DNA from: Sphingomonas prati
Lineage (GTDB): Bacteria > Pseudomonadota > Alphaproteobacteria > Sphingomonadales > Sphingomonadaceae
DNA: 64,000 nucleotides
Direction of reading: 5' to 3'
Assembly: GCF_014643515.1 (NCBI RefSeq)
Contig: NZ_BMJP01000001.1
Location: forward strand, 1,612,001 to 1,676,000
The notes beneath the pieces are model-generated. The model saw only the letters and a list, made by a program, of their open reading frames with translations, did no database searches and was not told where the DNA came from. Of the stretch, positions 9,378-17,447 are shown one piece after another. Within the stretch, counting starts at the first letter, position 1. Each line of letters begins with the position of its first letter. The translations under genes were made by a program, and so were the position numbers.

Positions 9378-9521
9378 GGCAGGTCCCCCGGCAACAACTT
9401 ACGGGGCCACGCGCCACGCACCGCCGATCACCGGCGGTCCGTCGCGAACGACCCCAACACCGTCGTCACACGAGGTGAAACCTCGATCGCCCGGAACACC
9501 CCGTCCGCACGAAGGACAACC

Positions 9522-9703
9522 GCGACAGGCAGGTCTCCTGGCTCCCGGGTCGTCGCCTTGCCCGGCCTTCCCGGATTCGAAAATCCAGTGGCACTCAGAT
9601 GGAGCAAGGCTCGCCGGTCACAGTTGCGGGGACAGCCCCGGATGACGCGCGTTGCCGCTCGCTTCCGGGTTCCCTTTTCATTCCATCTCTGGAAACCTGT
9701 CGC
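9522..9703 (-). promoter_or_regulatory. cobalamin riboswitch upstream of btuB operon
   Basis: The minus strand shows the conserved core in order: GGGAACCCGGAAG near 9675-9663, the CCGGGGCTGTCCCCGCAACTGTGA block near 9640-9615, GCCACTGGATTTTCGAATCC near 9590, CCGGGAAGGCCGGGC, and the B12 box CCAGGAGACCTGCC at 9541-9528. The closing P1 helix is visible as an exact 8-bp pairing of 9696-9703 with 9522-9529. Between the aptamer and the GTG of btuB lie 144 bases holding a 7-bp hairpin (9420-9438, ACCGCCG/CGGCGGT) without a T-tract, so control is more likely on translation than by intrinsic termination. Bound adenosylcobalamin should repress the nine-gene operon. Confidence 0.95.
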
Positions 9704-9760
9704 AAATGCGCCAATACGGCCGGCCGAAGGCGAACACAAGAACCGGAGGCGAACACCAAG

Positions 9761-10276
9761 ATGACGACCACATTGTTCCTGGGCGGTGCCCGCTCGGGCA
9801 AGAGCCGGCTCGCGCTGGCCGCCGCCGAACGCCATCCCGGCCCGCTCGCCTACCTGGCGACGGCGGAGGCGCATGACGACGAGATGGTCGACCGCATCGA
9901 CCGCCACCAGGCCGAACGCAGCGACCGCTGGCGGACGGTCGAATGCCCGCTCGCCCTGCCGGAGGCGATCACTGGCGTCGCGGACGGCGCAATCCTGGTC
10001 GACTGCCTGACGCTCTGGCTGTCCAACCTCATGCTCGGCGGGCACGACGTCGCCGCGCGTACGGTCGACCTGCTCGCCGCCATCGCCGCCACCCCGCGCC
10101 CGCTGGTCATCGTCACCAACGAGGTCGGCCTGGGCCTCGTCCCCGATCACCCGCTCGGCCGCGCGTTCCGCGACGAGGCCGGCCGCCTGAACCAGACCGT
10201 CGCCGCCGCGGTCGACGCCAGCTACTTTGTCGCCGCCGGCCTCGTCCTGCCGCTGCGGCCTTACGACCCCGCCTGA
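9761..10276 (+). CDS. cobU: bifunctional adenosylcobinamide kinase / adenosylcobinamide-phosphate guanylyltransferase
   Basis: CobU (CobP) phosphorylates adenosylcobinamide and then forms the GDP derivative that receives the lower ligand activated by CobT. The 171-residue protein has the P-loop GGARSGKS at residues 8-15, VDCLTLWLSNLM and the conserved TNEVGLGLVPDHPLGRAFRDEAGRLNQ block. A GGAGG ribosome site at 9745-9749 lies 11 bases before the ATG at 9761. The longer open frame from 9599 would run through the antisense of the riboswitch and is rejected. It is transcribed divergently from the B12 operon, so its promoter must lie in or just downstream of the riboswitch DNA. Confidence 0.95.
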   Translation: MTTTLFLGGARSGKSRLALAAAERHPGPLAYLATAEAHDDEMVDRIDRHQAERSDRWRTVECPLALPEAITGVADGAILVDCLTLWLSNLMLGGHDVAARTVDLLAAIAATPRPLVIVTNEVGLGLVPDHPLGRAFRDEAGRLNQTVAAAVDASYFVAAGLVLPLRPYDPA

Positions 10277-10359
10277 AAAAAACGGATGCGGCCAACACCC
10301 GCGATATTGTAACGCGGACGGCCCGGCGGCCCGCGCCGGTTCGATCAGAGGGTGCAGCG

Positions 10360-12429
10360 TTGCAATATCTGGAGGCTTTCGACTGGAGCCGGACCCCGCT
10401 CGGTCCGAAGCACGCCTGGCCGCAGGCGCTCCGGACGACGCACGACATCATGATGTCGAGCGGCTTCGCGATGTGCGCCGCGTGGGGGCCGGACCGCACC
10501 TTCCTTTACAACCCCGCATACGCGTCCTTCCTCGGCGCGCGCCACCCGGCCGCGCTGGGCCGGCCGATGGACCAGGTCTGGCCGGAAATCTGGTCCGACA
10601 TCGAACCGTTCATCACCCGCGCCATGGCGGGCGAGGCGGTGAAGCTCGACAACCTCCATCTCGCCATGACGCGCAACGGCTATGTCGAGGATACCTACTG
10701 GACCTGCTCGTACAGCCCCTTGCGCGACGGCGACGATGTCGTCGGCTTCCTGAACATCGCCTATGAAACCACGCAATCGCTGGCCGCGCAGGAACGCGAC
10801 CGCGTCAACGACGAACGTGTTCGGCTGGCGCTCAGCGCGGGCGCGATCATCGGCACCTGGTTCTGGGACCTGCCCACCGGCCGCTTCACGATCGACGAAC
10901 CATTCGCGCGCAGCTTCGGCGTCGACCCCGCGCTCGGCCACGAAGGGCTGACGCTCGAACAGATCATCCAGAGCGTCCACCCCGACGACGGCGACGGGCT
11001 GACCGCCGCGATCGACGAGGCCATCACCCGCGGCGGCTCCTACGCGCACCAGTACCGTGTCCAGCGCCGCGACGGGAAATATTACTGGATCGAGGCGAAC
11101 GGCCGCGTCGATCACGCGCCGGACGGCAGCGCGTCGCTGTTCTCCGGCGTGCTGATCGACGTCGACGAACGCCGCGCGGTGGAGGCGGAACGCGACCGCG
11201 CGATCATCGCGCTGCGCACGCTCAACGACGAACTGGAACAGCGCGTGTCGGACCGCACCGCCGAACTGTTCAAGACCGAGGAGGCGCTCCGCCAGGCGCA
11301 GAAGATGGAGGCGGTCGGTCAGCTGACCGGCGGCCTCGCGCACGACTTCAACAACCTGCTCGCCGGCATCTCGGGCAGCCTGGAACTGATGGAGATGCGG
11401 CTGGCGCAGGGTCGCACCGCGGATGTCGCACGCTACATGGCAGCGGCCCAGGGCGCGGCGAAGCGCGCGGCGGCGCTCACCCACCGGCTGCTCGCCTTCT
11501 CGCGCCGTCAGACGCTCGATCCCAAACCCACCAACGTCACCCGGCTGGTCGCCGGCATGGCCGAACTGATCCGCCGCACGGTCGGTCCGTCGGTCGAACT
11601 CGAGGTGAAAAGCGAAGACGGCCTGTGGCCCGCGCTGGTCGATGCGTCGCAGCTCGAAAACGCGCTGCTCAACCTCTGCATCAACGCGCGCGACGCGATG
11701 CCGAACGGCGGCCGCATCACCATCGCGACCACCAACACCGACATGGACCGTGACGCCGCCCGCGCCCACGACCTGCCGGAGGGTCGCTACCTCTCGCTCT
11801 GCGTCACCGACACCGGCACCGGCATGTCGCCGGAGATCATCGAGAAGGTGTTCGAACCATTCTTCACCACCAAGCCGATCGGCATGGGCACCGGGCTCGG
11901 CCTGTCGATGATCTACGGTTTCGCCAAACAGTCGGGCGGTCAGGTCCGCATCCAGTCCGTCGTCGGCGAAGGCACCACCGTCTGCATCCACCTCCCGCAA
12001 CATGATGCCGAGGACAGCGAGGATCTGCCGCGCGAGATCCGCCTCCTGTCCCGCGCCGAACAGAGCGAGATCGTGCTGGTCGTCGACGACGAACCGACCG
12101 TCCGCCTGCTCGTCACCGATGTGCTGGAGGAACTGGGCTACACCGTGATCGAGGCGGCCGACAGCCTGGAAGGCCTGCGCATCCTCGATTCCGACATGCG
12201 CATCGACCTGCTGATCAGCGACGTCGGCCTGCCCGGCGGGATGAACGGCCGTCAGATGGCCGACGCGGCGCGCCGGTCGCGCCCGGATCTGAAGGTGCTG
12301 TTCATCACCGGCTATGCCGAGAACGCGGCGCTGGGCGACGGCCTGCTCGACCATGGCATGGCCGTCATCACCAAGCCCTTCCCCGTCGACCTGCTCGCCA
12401 CCCGCGTCCGCGAAATGGTGTCGCAGTAA
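10360..12429 (+). CDS. hybrid sensor histidine kinase / response regulator
   Basis: This cytoplasmic (no membrane segment) hybrid kinase of 689 residues starts with a PAS-like region ([15 protein letters not shown] ... [23 protein letters not shown]). A PAS_3 fold ([23 protein letters not shown] ... [16 protein letters not shown]) and a coiled segment follow. The HisKA H-box is [18 protein letters not shown] with His328. The ATPase domain has [17 protein letters not shown] and GTGLGLSM, and the C-terminal receiver has VLVVDDEP, phospho-acceptor Asp621 in [12 protein letters not shown] and ITKPF. No ATG is in frame near the N-terminus. TTG at 10360 has GAGGG seven bases upstream and is preferred. 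The ligand and target are unknown, and no separate regulator lies next to it. Confidence 0.88.
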   Translation: MQYLEAFDWSRTPLGPKHAWPQALRTTHDIMMSSGFAMCAAWGPDRTFLYNPAYASFLGARHPAALGRPMDQVWPEIWSDIEPFITRAMAGEAVKLDNLHLAMTRNGYVEDTYWTCSYSPLRDGDDVVGFLNIAYETTQSLAAQERDRVNDERVRLALSAGAIIGTWFWDLPTGRFTIDEPFARSFGVDPALGHEGLTLEQIIQSVHPDDGDGLTAAIDEAITRGGSYAHQYRVQRRDGKYYWIEANGRVDHAPDGSASLFSGVLIDVDERRAVEAERDRAIIALRTLNDELEQRVSDRTAELFKTEEALRQAQKMEAVGQLTGGLAHDFNNLLAGISGSLELMEMRLAQGRTADVARYMAAAQGAAKRAAALTHRLLAFSRRQTLDPKPTNVTRLVAGMAELIRRTVGPSVELEVKSEDGLWPALVDASQLENALLNLCINARDAMPNGGRITIATTNTDMDRDAARAHDLPEGRYLSLCVTDTGTGMSPEIIEKVFEPFFTTKPIGMGTGLGLSMIYGFAKQSGGQVRIQSVVGEGTTVCIHLPQHDAEDSEDLPREIRLLSRAEQSEIVLVVDDEPTVRLLVTDVLEELGYTVIEAADSLEGLRILDSDMRIDLLISDVGLPGGMNGRQMADAARRSRPDLKVLFITGYAENAALGDGLLDHGMAVITKPFPVDLLATRVREMVSQ

Positions 12430-12521
12430 TTCATGCCCGGACGCGTCGGTCAGACGAGGCCGCCGATGCGACAACGCTCAACCGCGGGCCCCACCACCGC
12501 AAGCCTGACCCGGGGCCGGCA

Positions 12522-14306
12522 TCATAGCAACACGCCGCTTTCCGGCAGCCGGACCGCCGCGATGCCCGACGACGACGCCTTGGCCATCTGCTTGCCTGTC
12601 GCGAGCTGGTCGTTGACCATCTCGACCGTCAGGTGCGCCCGCGCCGCCGGCAGGTGCAGCAGGCTCGCCGACGTCCGGAGCAGCGGATAGAAGCGGTTCT
12701 GCCCGAACCGGTCAACCGAATGGATCCCACCGGCCGCCCGGTCCCGTACCGAATACAGGCTCTCCGCGTCGCTCGCGAACTTCGCGCAAAGTTCATGTAC
12801 GATCTCGGTACTGGCGGGCTCCTCCGCGGCGATGCTCGCGAAGAAATCGTCCCCGCCGATATGGCCGACGAACGACGCCGCCGTCGTCTCCAGCTTCCGC
12901 AACAGATCGGCGAACATCATCAGCGCGCGGTCGCCCGCCGCGAACCCGTAATGGTCGTTGAACGCCTTGAAATTGTCGAAGTCGAAGAAGACGAGTGCCT
13001 GCGGACCGCGGCGCTTCAGCGTCTCGCCGATATGGTGGGCGATGCTGCGGTTGCCGGGCAGCTGGGTCAGCGGATTCTGCTCCCGCGCGGCCGACACCGC
13101 CGCCTCCGCCGCCAGGCGCAACACCGCGTTGTTGGTCAGGAACCCGGCATAGCGCCCCTCGTCCGACAGGATCAGCCCGCACGCGCTGTCCGCCGCGACA
13201 TAGCTGTTGACGATCGTCTCGACGGTCCCGTTCGCATCCGCCACCGGGAACCGCCGGACCAGCTTCTCCATCCGCGGCGCCGCCCCCTTGTTGGCAAGCA
13301 GCGCCGGCCCGTAATCGCTCAGCAAATACCGCCGCATATCCTCTTCCAGCAGCGCACCCAGCACCGATCCCTTCGCGTCGATCACCGGGATCACGCGCAG
13401 GTCGGGCACCGCCTTGAACCGGTTGGCCGCGTCCACCAGCGGCGCGTCCAGCAACATCGGCGCCACGGGATTCAGCAGTTCCTCCACGCGGGCATGCATC
13501 CGCGCGCCGTGTGACACGAGCAGGCCGCGGCCATAGGTCATGGCAAGATCCTCGATCCGCGTCGTCGGCCGCGCGATCCCGAAACCCTGCGCCAGGTCGC
13601 ACCCCAGATCGCGCGCCATGCGGAATTCGGCTTCGGTCTCCACGCCCTCCGCCACCGTCATGAACCCGAGCGAGTGGGCCAGCCCGCACAGCTTGGCGAC
13701 GATCGCCTGCTTGCGCCCGCTGGTGTCGATCTGGTCGATGAAGGCGCGGTCGATCTTCACATAATCCGGTTCGATCGTCAGCAGCATGTGCAGCCCCGAC
13801 ATTCCCACGCCGAAATCGTCGAGCGCGATCCGCACGCCCATGCCGTTCAGCAGCTCGACCGTGCGCAGCAGGTTGGTCGAATCCTGTACCGGCGCCCGCT
13901 CCGAAATCTCCAGGCACAGGTTGCTCGCCGCCAGCCCGCAATCGGCGAACAGGTCGCGGATGCCACCCATGGTGGCCGGGCTCCCACCGTGCGTGCGGTT
14001 GTCGACGTTGCAGAACAGCCGCGTCGATGCCGCACCCTCGAACCGCGCGAACTTCGAAATCGCTTTCCGGACCAGCCCCAGGTCCAGCGCGCGCAGGTTG
14101 CCCATCGCGTCCGCCTGGTCGAGCAGGTCGCAGACCGGCCGCGTCCCCTCGGGGAAACGCGCCAGCGCCTCGAACCCGTGGACCGTCATCGACGATGTCG
14201 TGACGATCGGCTGGAACGCGAAATCCGCGCGGGCGAGCAGCTTGGTAAGCGGCTCGCTGTCCTGACCGGCGACGCCTTTGGGTCTCAACATCGTGATACT
14301 GGCCAT
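12522..14306 (-). CDS. EAL-CBS-GGDEF cyclic-di-GMP signalling protein
   Basis: The 594-residue protein has an N-terminal EAL phosphodiesterase domain, a central CBS pair and a C-terminal GGDEF domain, so it may both break and make cyclic di-GMP. The EAL domain (about 25-265) keeps FEALARF (EAL at 46-48), CLEISER, ALDDFGVG, YVKIDRAF, VAEGVET and QGFGIARP, the residues expected of an active enzyme. The CBS region (about 280-400) includes LRVIPVIDAKGSVLGALLEED. The GGDEF domain has GHIGGDDFFA with GGDDF at 484-488, an allowed form of the active-site loop. The domain order EAL first is the reverse of most hybrid proteins. It is convergent with the hybrid kinase gene, a possible functional pairing. 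Confidence 0.9.
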   Translation of the reverse strand: MASITMLRPKGVAGQDSEPLTKLLARADFAFQPIVTTSSMTVHGFEALARFPEGTRPVCDLLDQADAMGNLRALDLGLVRKAISKFARFEGAASTRLFCNVDNRTHGGSPATMGGIRDLFADCGLAASNLCLEISERAPVQDSTNLLRTVELLNGMGVRIALDDFGVGMSGLHMLLTIEPDYVKIDRAFIDQIDTSGRKQAIVAKLCGLAHSLGFMTVAEGVETEAEFRMARDLGCDLAQGFGIARPTTRIEDLAMTYGRGLLVSHGARMHARVEELLNPVAPMLLDAPLVDAANRFKAVPDLRVIPVIDAKGSVLGALLEEDMRRYLLSDYGPALLANKGAAPRMEKLVRRFPVADANGTVETIVNSYVAADSACGLILSDEGRYAGFLTNNAVLRLAAEAAVSAAREQNPLTQLPGNRSIAHHIGETLKRRGPQALVFFDFDNFKAFNDHYGFAAGDRALMMFADLLRKLETTAASFVGHIGGDDFFASIAAEEPASTEIVHELCAKFASDAESLYSVRDRAAGGIHSVDRFGQNRFYPLLRTSASLLHLPAARAHLTVEMVNDQLATGKQMAKASSSGIAAVRLPESGVLL

Positions 14307-14630
14307 GTGGTAAGAACCCCCTGCCCGACGAGGCTAGCAAGGACCCCTGAACCAAATCTTACCGCACGTGCCACCAGACTGTCACGATTAGCCCGACATA
14401 AGAACAGGTTAGGCGCGTTCCACCCCCTCAAAACCGGCCTGTCAGGCGCGGTTTGCTGCCGCCACGCCACATCGATCGATCGCGCGGAATTTTACAAAAA
14501 TCGCTGACCTTCACGGGTTCTTCCACGATGCCCAGCCGTCCGCAGCGGACCATACGACGTTGCAGCCCACAAACGCCGTCCGAGTCCTCGGCCGGCGCGC
14601 CATCATGATTTTGATTATCTAGGCGAAATA
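14307..14630. other. gene-free spacer between tRNA-Pro and the EAL gene
   Basis: These 324 bases hold no convincing reading frame or repeat. The part next to 14306 must carry the promoter of the minus-strand EAL-CBS-GGDEF gene. There is an AT-richer patch at 14485-14505 (GGAATTTTACAAAAATCG) and another at 14610-14630. No hairpin with a T-tract is seen after the tRNA. Confidence 0.5.
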
Positions 14631-14707
14631 TGGTCGGGGAGAGAGGATTCGAACCTCCGGCCCCTGCCTCCCGAAGGCAGTGCTCTACCAGGCTGAGCTA
14701 CCCCCCG
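14631..14707 (-). tRNA. tRNA-Pro (CGG)
   Basis: The minus strand reads as a complete 77-base tRNA. The acceptor stem is CGGGGGG pairing with CTCCCCG with one G-T pair, the D-arm is GCTCAGCCTGGTAGAGC, and the anticodon stem-loop CTGCC-TTCGGGA-GGCAG has anticodon CGG. The T-arm contains GGTTCGAATCC, the discriminator is A, and the CCA end is encoded. The C at position 1 and A discriminator are normal for tRNA-Pro. It decodes CCG, a heavily used proline codon in this GC-rich genome. Confidence 0.97.
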
Positions 14708-14798
14708 ACGGAGTGCCGATCGACTGACTGTCCCGGGAAGGACGCGATCGGCGGAGCCAAGGCGCGCCTATACGGAACCGCTCCGCCGCGGGCAAGCC

Positions 14799-15725
14799 TT
14801 ATTCCGCGGCCGTCGCAGGCACGGCGCCGGCCGCACGCAGCGTGTCCACCGCATACAGCGCGCAGCCTGCCCAGATCAGCCCGAACGTCACCAGATGCAC
14901 GGTGCGCAGCGGTTCGCCGAACAGCCAGACCGCCTCCGCGAACTGCAGGCTCGGCGCGATATACTGGAACAGCCCGAGCGTGGCGTATTTCATCCGCCGC
15001 GCGGCCGCCGCGAACATCAGCAGCGGCAGCGCGGTGACCACACCCGCCGTCATCAGCAGCATGTCGATCCGCCCCGACTGCCCGAATGCCGGCGCCCCGA
15101 ACGGCGCGTCCCCGCCCAGCGCAGCCCACGCCAGCACACCCGCCGCGATCGGCGCCAGCAATGCGGTCTCCAGCGTCAGCCCGGCCAGCGCATCGACCGC
15201 CACCACCTTGCGCACCAGCCCATAGGTGCCGAAACTCAGCGCCAGCATGATCGAGATCCACAGCGCGCCCGTGCCCGACAGCGCCAGCACCGCCACGCCG
15301 ACCGCCGCGATTGCAACCGCCACCATCTGCACCGGCCGCAACCGCTCGCCCAGCACCGCGACGCCGATCGCGACGTTCACCAGCGGGTTGATGAAATAGC
15401 CGAGACTCGCCTCGAGCACATGCCCGTTCACCACCGCCCAGATATAAACGAGCCAGTTCACCGCGATCAGCACCGCACTGGCGCACAGCAGCAACAGCGT
15501 GCGCCGCGACCGGCACGCCGTCCGCACCGCGCCCCAGCCGCGCACGACGGTGACGATCACGACCAGCAGCAGCACCGACCACAACACGCGGTGCGCCAGG
15601 ATCTGGACCGGCGGCACCCCGACCAGCAGTTTCAGGAACAGCGGCAGCAGGCCCCACGACACATAGGCGCCGATGCCGCAGAGCGCGCCGATCCGCGCCG
15701 TTCGTGCCCCCGTTTCGTCGGTCAG
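14799..15725 (-). CDS. rarD: RarD-type EamA family transporter
   Basis: This is a ten-helix inner-membrane transporter of the RarD branch of the EamA family; substrate unknown. The translation shows GIGAYVSWGLLPLFLKLL, HRVLWS, NWLVYIWAVVNGHVLEASLGYFINPLVNVAIGV and LFQYIAPSLQF, all typical RarD features. The first canonical start in frame is GTG at 15662, but that would cut into the first membrane helix. The open frame continues upstream to a CTG at 15725 (TDETGARTARIGALCGIGAY), which overlaps the stop of the upstream small gene, giving 308 residues. I report the CTG version; the 287-residue GTG version is the conservative alternative. Confidence 0.85.
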   Translation of the reverse strand: MTDETGARTARIGALCGIGAYVSWGLLPLFLKLLVGVPPVQILAHRVLWSVLLLVVIVTVVRGWGAVRTACRSRRTLLLLCASAVLIAVNWLVYIWAVVNGHVLEASLGYFINPLVNVAIGVAVLGERLRPVQMVAVAIAAVGVAVLALSGTGALWISIMLALSFGTYGLVRKVVAVDALAGLTLETALLAPIAAGVLAWAALGGDAPFGAPAFGQSGRIDMLLMTAGVVTALPLLMFAAAARRMKYATLGLFQYIAPSLQFAEAVWLFGEPLRTVHLVTFGLIWAGCALYAVDTLRAAGAVPATAAE

Positions 15726-15967
15726 AAGATGCCGCCGCCCATCGACAGCCGGACGAAGCAGATCAGCAGCACGACGATGTTGACGTTCCGCCCCGTGGTC
15801 GACCGCGACAGCACGCCGAGCACCAGCCCGACCAGACCCATCGGGATCAGGAACCAGTTCGCCCAGCCCAGGAACGGGATGAACGCGAACAGCGCGAGGA
15901 CGAATGTCACGGCACCGATGCCGAGCGAGGCGATGTTGAGCATGACCGCAATATGCGGGTGTTTCAT
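15722..15967 (-). CDS. small membrane protein, function unknown
   Basis: The 81-residue product starts at ATG 15967 (MKHPHIAVMLNIASLGIGAV) and has about three hydrophobic segments: IGAVTFVLALFAFIPFLGW, WFLIPMGLVGLVLGVLS and NIVVLLICFVRL. It resembles many unnamed small sphingomonad membrane proteins. I do not recognise a named family. Its stop lies directly on the proposed CTG start of rarD, so the two are probably co-transcribed. The longer open frame to 16033 adds 22 residues without support. Confidence 0.65.
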   Translation of the reverse strand: MKHPHIAVMLNIASLGIGAVTFVLALFAFIPFLGWANWFLIPMGLVGLVLGVLSRSTTGRNVNIVVLLICFVRLSMGGGIF

Positions 15968-16050
15968 GACGGCTTCAAGCCAAAAGCTGTCTTGCCTGAA
16001 TAATACACCTGCGATAGCGTGCGACTCGAACATTCGCCAGGAGACCGCCC

Positions 16051-16557
16051 GTGTCCGCTTCGTCCCACACCATGCCCTTCCTCGCGGTCGCCGCGCTGCT
16101 CGTCGCCCCGCTCGCCGGGTGCGACAAGGGCGCGCAGACTGGCACCACCGCCGGCGACGAACGCGTCTCGATCAAGGCGGCGGACGGCCGGATGGCGATC
16201 GACCTGCCCGGTTTCGACGCCGACATCCGCATGCCTGCGATCAAGCTGACCCCCGACATGCTGAAACTCGACGGCACGGCGCTCTACCCCGGCACCACGG
16301 TCGCCGGCTTTGACGTCGCCGGCACCACCAAGGACACCGGGACGAAATCGAACGGCACCGTCACGGTCGCCTTCGCCGCCCCCGCGCCCGTTGACACGCT
16401 CCGCACCTACTATCACGACATGTTCCAGAAGGCCGGCTACACCCTCACCGACCAGCCGAACGCGCTGTCCGGCCGCAAGCCAGACGGCACCGCGGTGCAG
16501 CTGACGCTCGCCCCCGCCGCGTCCGGTTCGACCGGCAAGCTCGTCATCGGCAGCTGA
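16051..16557 (+). CDS. putative lipoprotein
   Basis: The 168-residue product begins at GTG 16051 with CAGGAGA eight bases upstream. It has a lipoprotein signal peptide ending at a lipobox (MPFLAVAALLVAPLAGC, then DKGAQTG). The mature part contains IKAADGRMAIDLPGFDADIRMPAI, a Gly/Thr-rich middle, and a C-terminal fold with VDTLRTYYHDMFQKAGYTLTDQPNALSG, seen in predicted envelope proteins. I cannot name a function. An internal ATG (at MPFLAV) is an alternative start. Confidence 0.75.
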   Translation: MSASSHTMPFLAVAALLVAPLAGCDKGAQTGTTAGDERVSIKAADGRMAIDLPGFDADIRMPAIKLTPDMLKLDGTALYPGTTVAGFDVAGTTKDTGTKSNGTVTVAFAAPAPVDTLRTYYHDMFQKAGYTLTDQPNALSGRKPDGTAVQLTLAPAASGSTGKLVIGS

Positions 16558-16621
16558 TCCGGACCCATACCCCGCCGGCGACGCGTTGACCGACACATCA
16601 CGCAACCGGGACGCCACCATC

Positions 16622-17017
16622 ATGCCGATCGAACTGACCCTGCTCGGGGTCGCCGTCCTGCTGGCCGCGGTCCACATCTTCGCCGCCGCCCACGTCCGCA
16701 CGAAGCAATATGGCATCGAATGGAACATGGGCGCGCGCGATGCGGAGCTGCCGCCGCCCAACCCGCTCGTCGGCCGGCTGCAACGCGCGCAGGCAAACTA
16801 TTTCGAGACCTTCCCGCTGTTCGCCGTCGCGCTGCTCGCCGCGGTCGCCGCCGGGCGGCTGGGGTGGAAGACCGAACTTGGCGCGCACCTCTTCGTCTGG
16901 GCGCGGGTCGTCTACCTGCCGGTCTACGCCGCCGGCATTCCGAAGCTGCGCACCGCGATCTTCGGCGTCTCGTTCGTCGGCTTCCTGCTCGTCCTGTCTG
17001 CACTGTTCTTTGGTTAA
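16622..17017 (+). CDS. MAPEG family membrane protein
   Basis: This is a 131-residue, four-helix membrane protein of the MAPEG family (membrane-associated proteins in eicosanoid and glutathione metabolism). The family core is visible as RLQRAQANYFETFPLFAVALLAAVAAG, with the conserved Arg-Ala-x-x-Asn and Glu, followed by ARVVYLPVYAAGIPKLRT. Bacterial members are often unassigned glutathione-S-transferase-like enzymes. ATG 16622 gives the usual family length. A TTG at 16586 would add 12 polar residues. Confidence 0.85.
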   Translation: MPIELTLLGVAVLLAAVHIFAAAHVRTKQYGIEWNMGARDAELPPPNPLVGRLQRAQANYFETFPLFAVALLAAVAAGRLGWKTELGAHLFVWARVVYLPVYAAGIPKLRTAIFGVSFVGFLLVLSALFFG

Positions 17018-17072
17018 CCTACCACCCAGCCGGCAGGATGGCGTTTGCACGGCACAGCGCGTAAGGGACGCC

Positions 17073-17447
17073 ATGCCTTCTCTCCTCCTCGTCATGGGCG
17101 GCGGTGCGATCGGGTCGGGCCTCCGCTATCTTGTCGGTCGCCTCGCCCTCGCGCAGTTCGGCCCCGGTTTCCCCTTTGGTACGCTCGCGGTCAACCTGAT
17201 CGGCGGCGCCCTCATGGGGCTCCTCGCCGGCCTGCTGGCGCGCGATGTCGCCGGCGAATCCGTCCGGCTGCTGCTCGGTGTCGGCGTCATGGGCGGCTTC
17301 ACCACCTTTTCCGCGTTCAGCCTCGAAACGGTGCTGATGCTGCAACGCGGTGAACTCGCCACCGCGCTCGGTTACGTCCTCGTCTCGGTCCTCGGCGCGC
17401 TCGCCGCACTGTTCGTCGGGCTCCAGGCCGCACGGGTGCTCGCATGA
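17073..17447 (+). CDS. crcB: fluoride-specific ion channel CrcB/Fluc
   Basis: The 124-residue product has four membrane helices and the CrcB signatures GGGAIGSGLRYLVGR, PFGTLAVNLIGGALMG and GVMGGFTTFSAFSLETV, where the Asn and the double Phe motif line the fluoride path. It exports fluoride as an antiparallel dimer in the inner membrane. No fluoride riboswitch is recognisable in the 55-base spacer upstream. It starts at ATG 17073 after AAGGGA, and its stop overlaps the rluC-like start (ATGA), opening a run of six overlapping genes. Confidence 0.93.
   Translation: MPSLLLVMGGGAIGSGLRYLVGRLALAQFGPGFPFGTLAVNLIGGALMGLLAGLLARDVAGESVRLLLGVGVMGGFTTFSAFSLETVLMLQRGELATALGYVLVSVLGALAALFVGLQAARVLA

Noticed and set aside
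9599-9760. Upstream extension of cobU
   Set aside because: It reads through the antisense of the cobalamin riboswitch and adds residues without family likeness. A good Shine-Dalgarno site supports ATG 9761.
12478-12521. GGCCCC/GGGGCC inverted repeat between the convergent kinase and EAL genes
   Set aside because: Only six pairs with a long loop and no T-tract, so it is too weak for a terminator in this GC-rich sequence.
17018-17072. Fluoride riboswitch before crcB
   Set aside because: The 55-base spacer lacks the conserved crcB-motif core, so no call is made.
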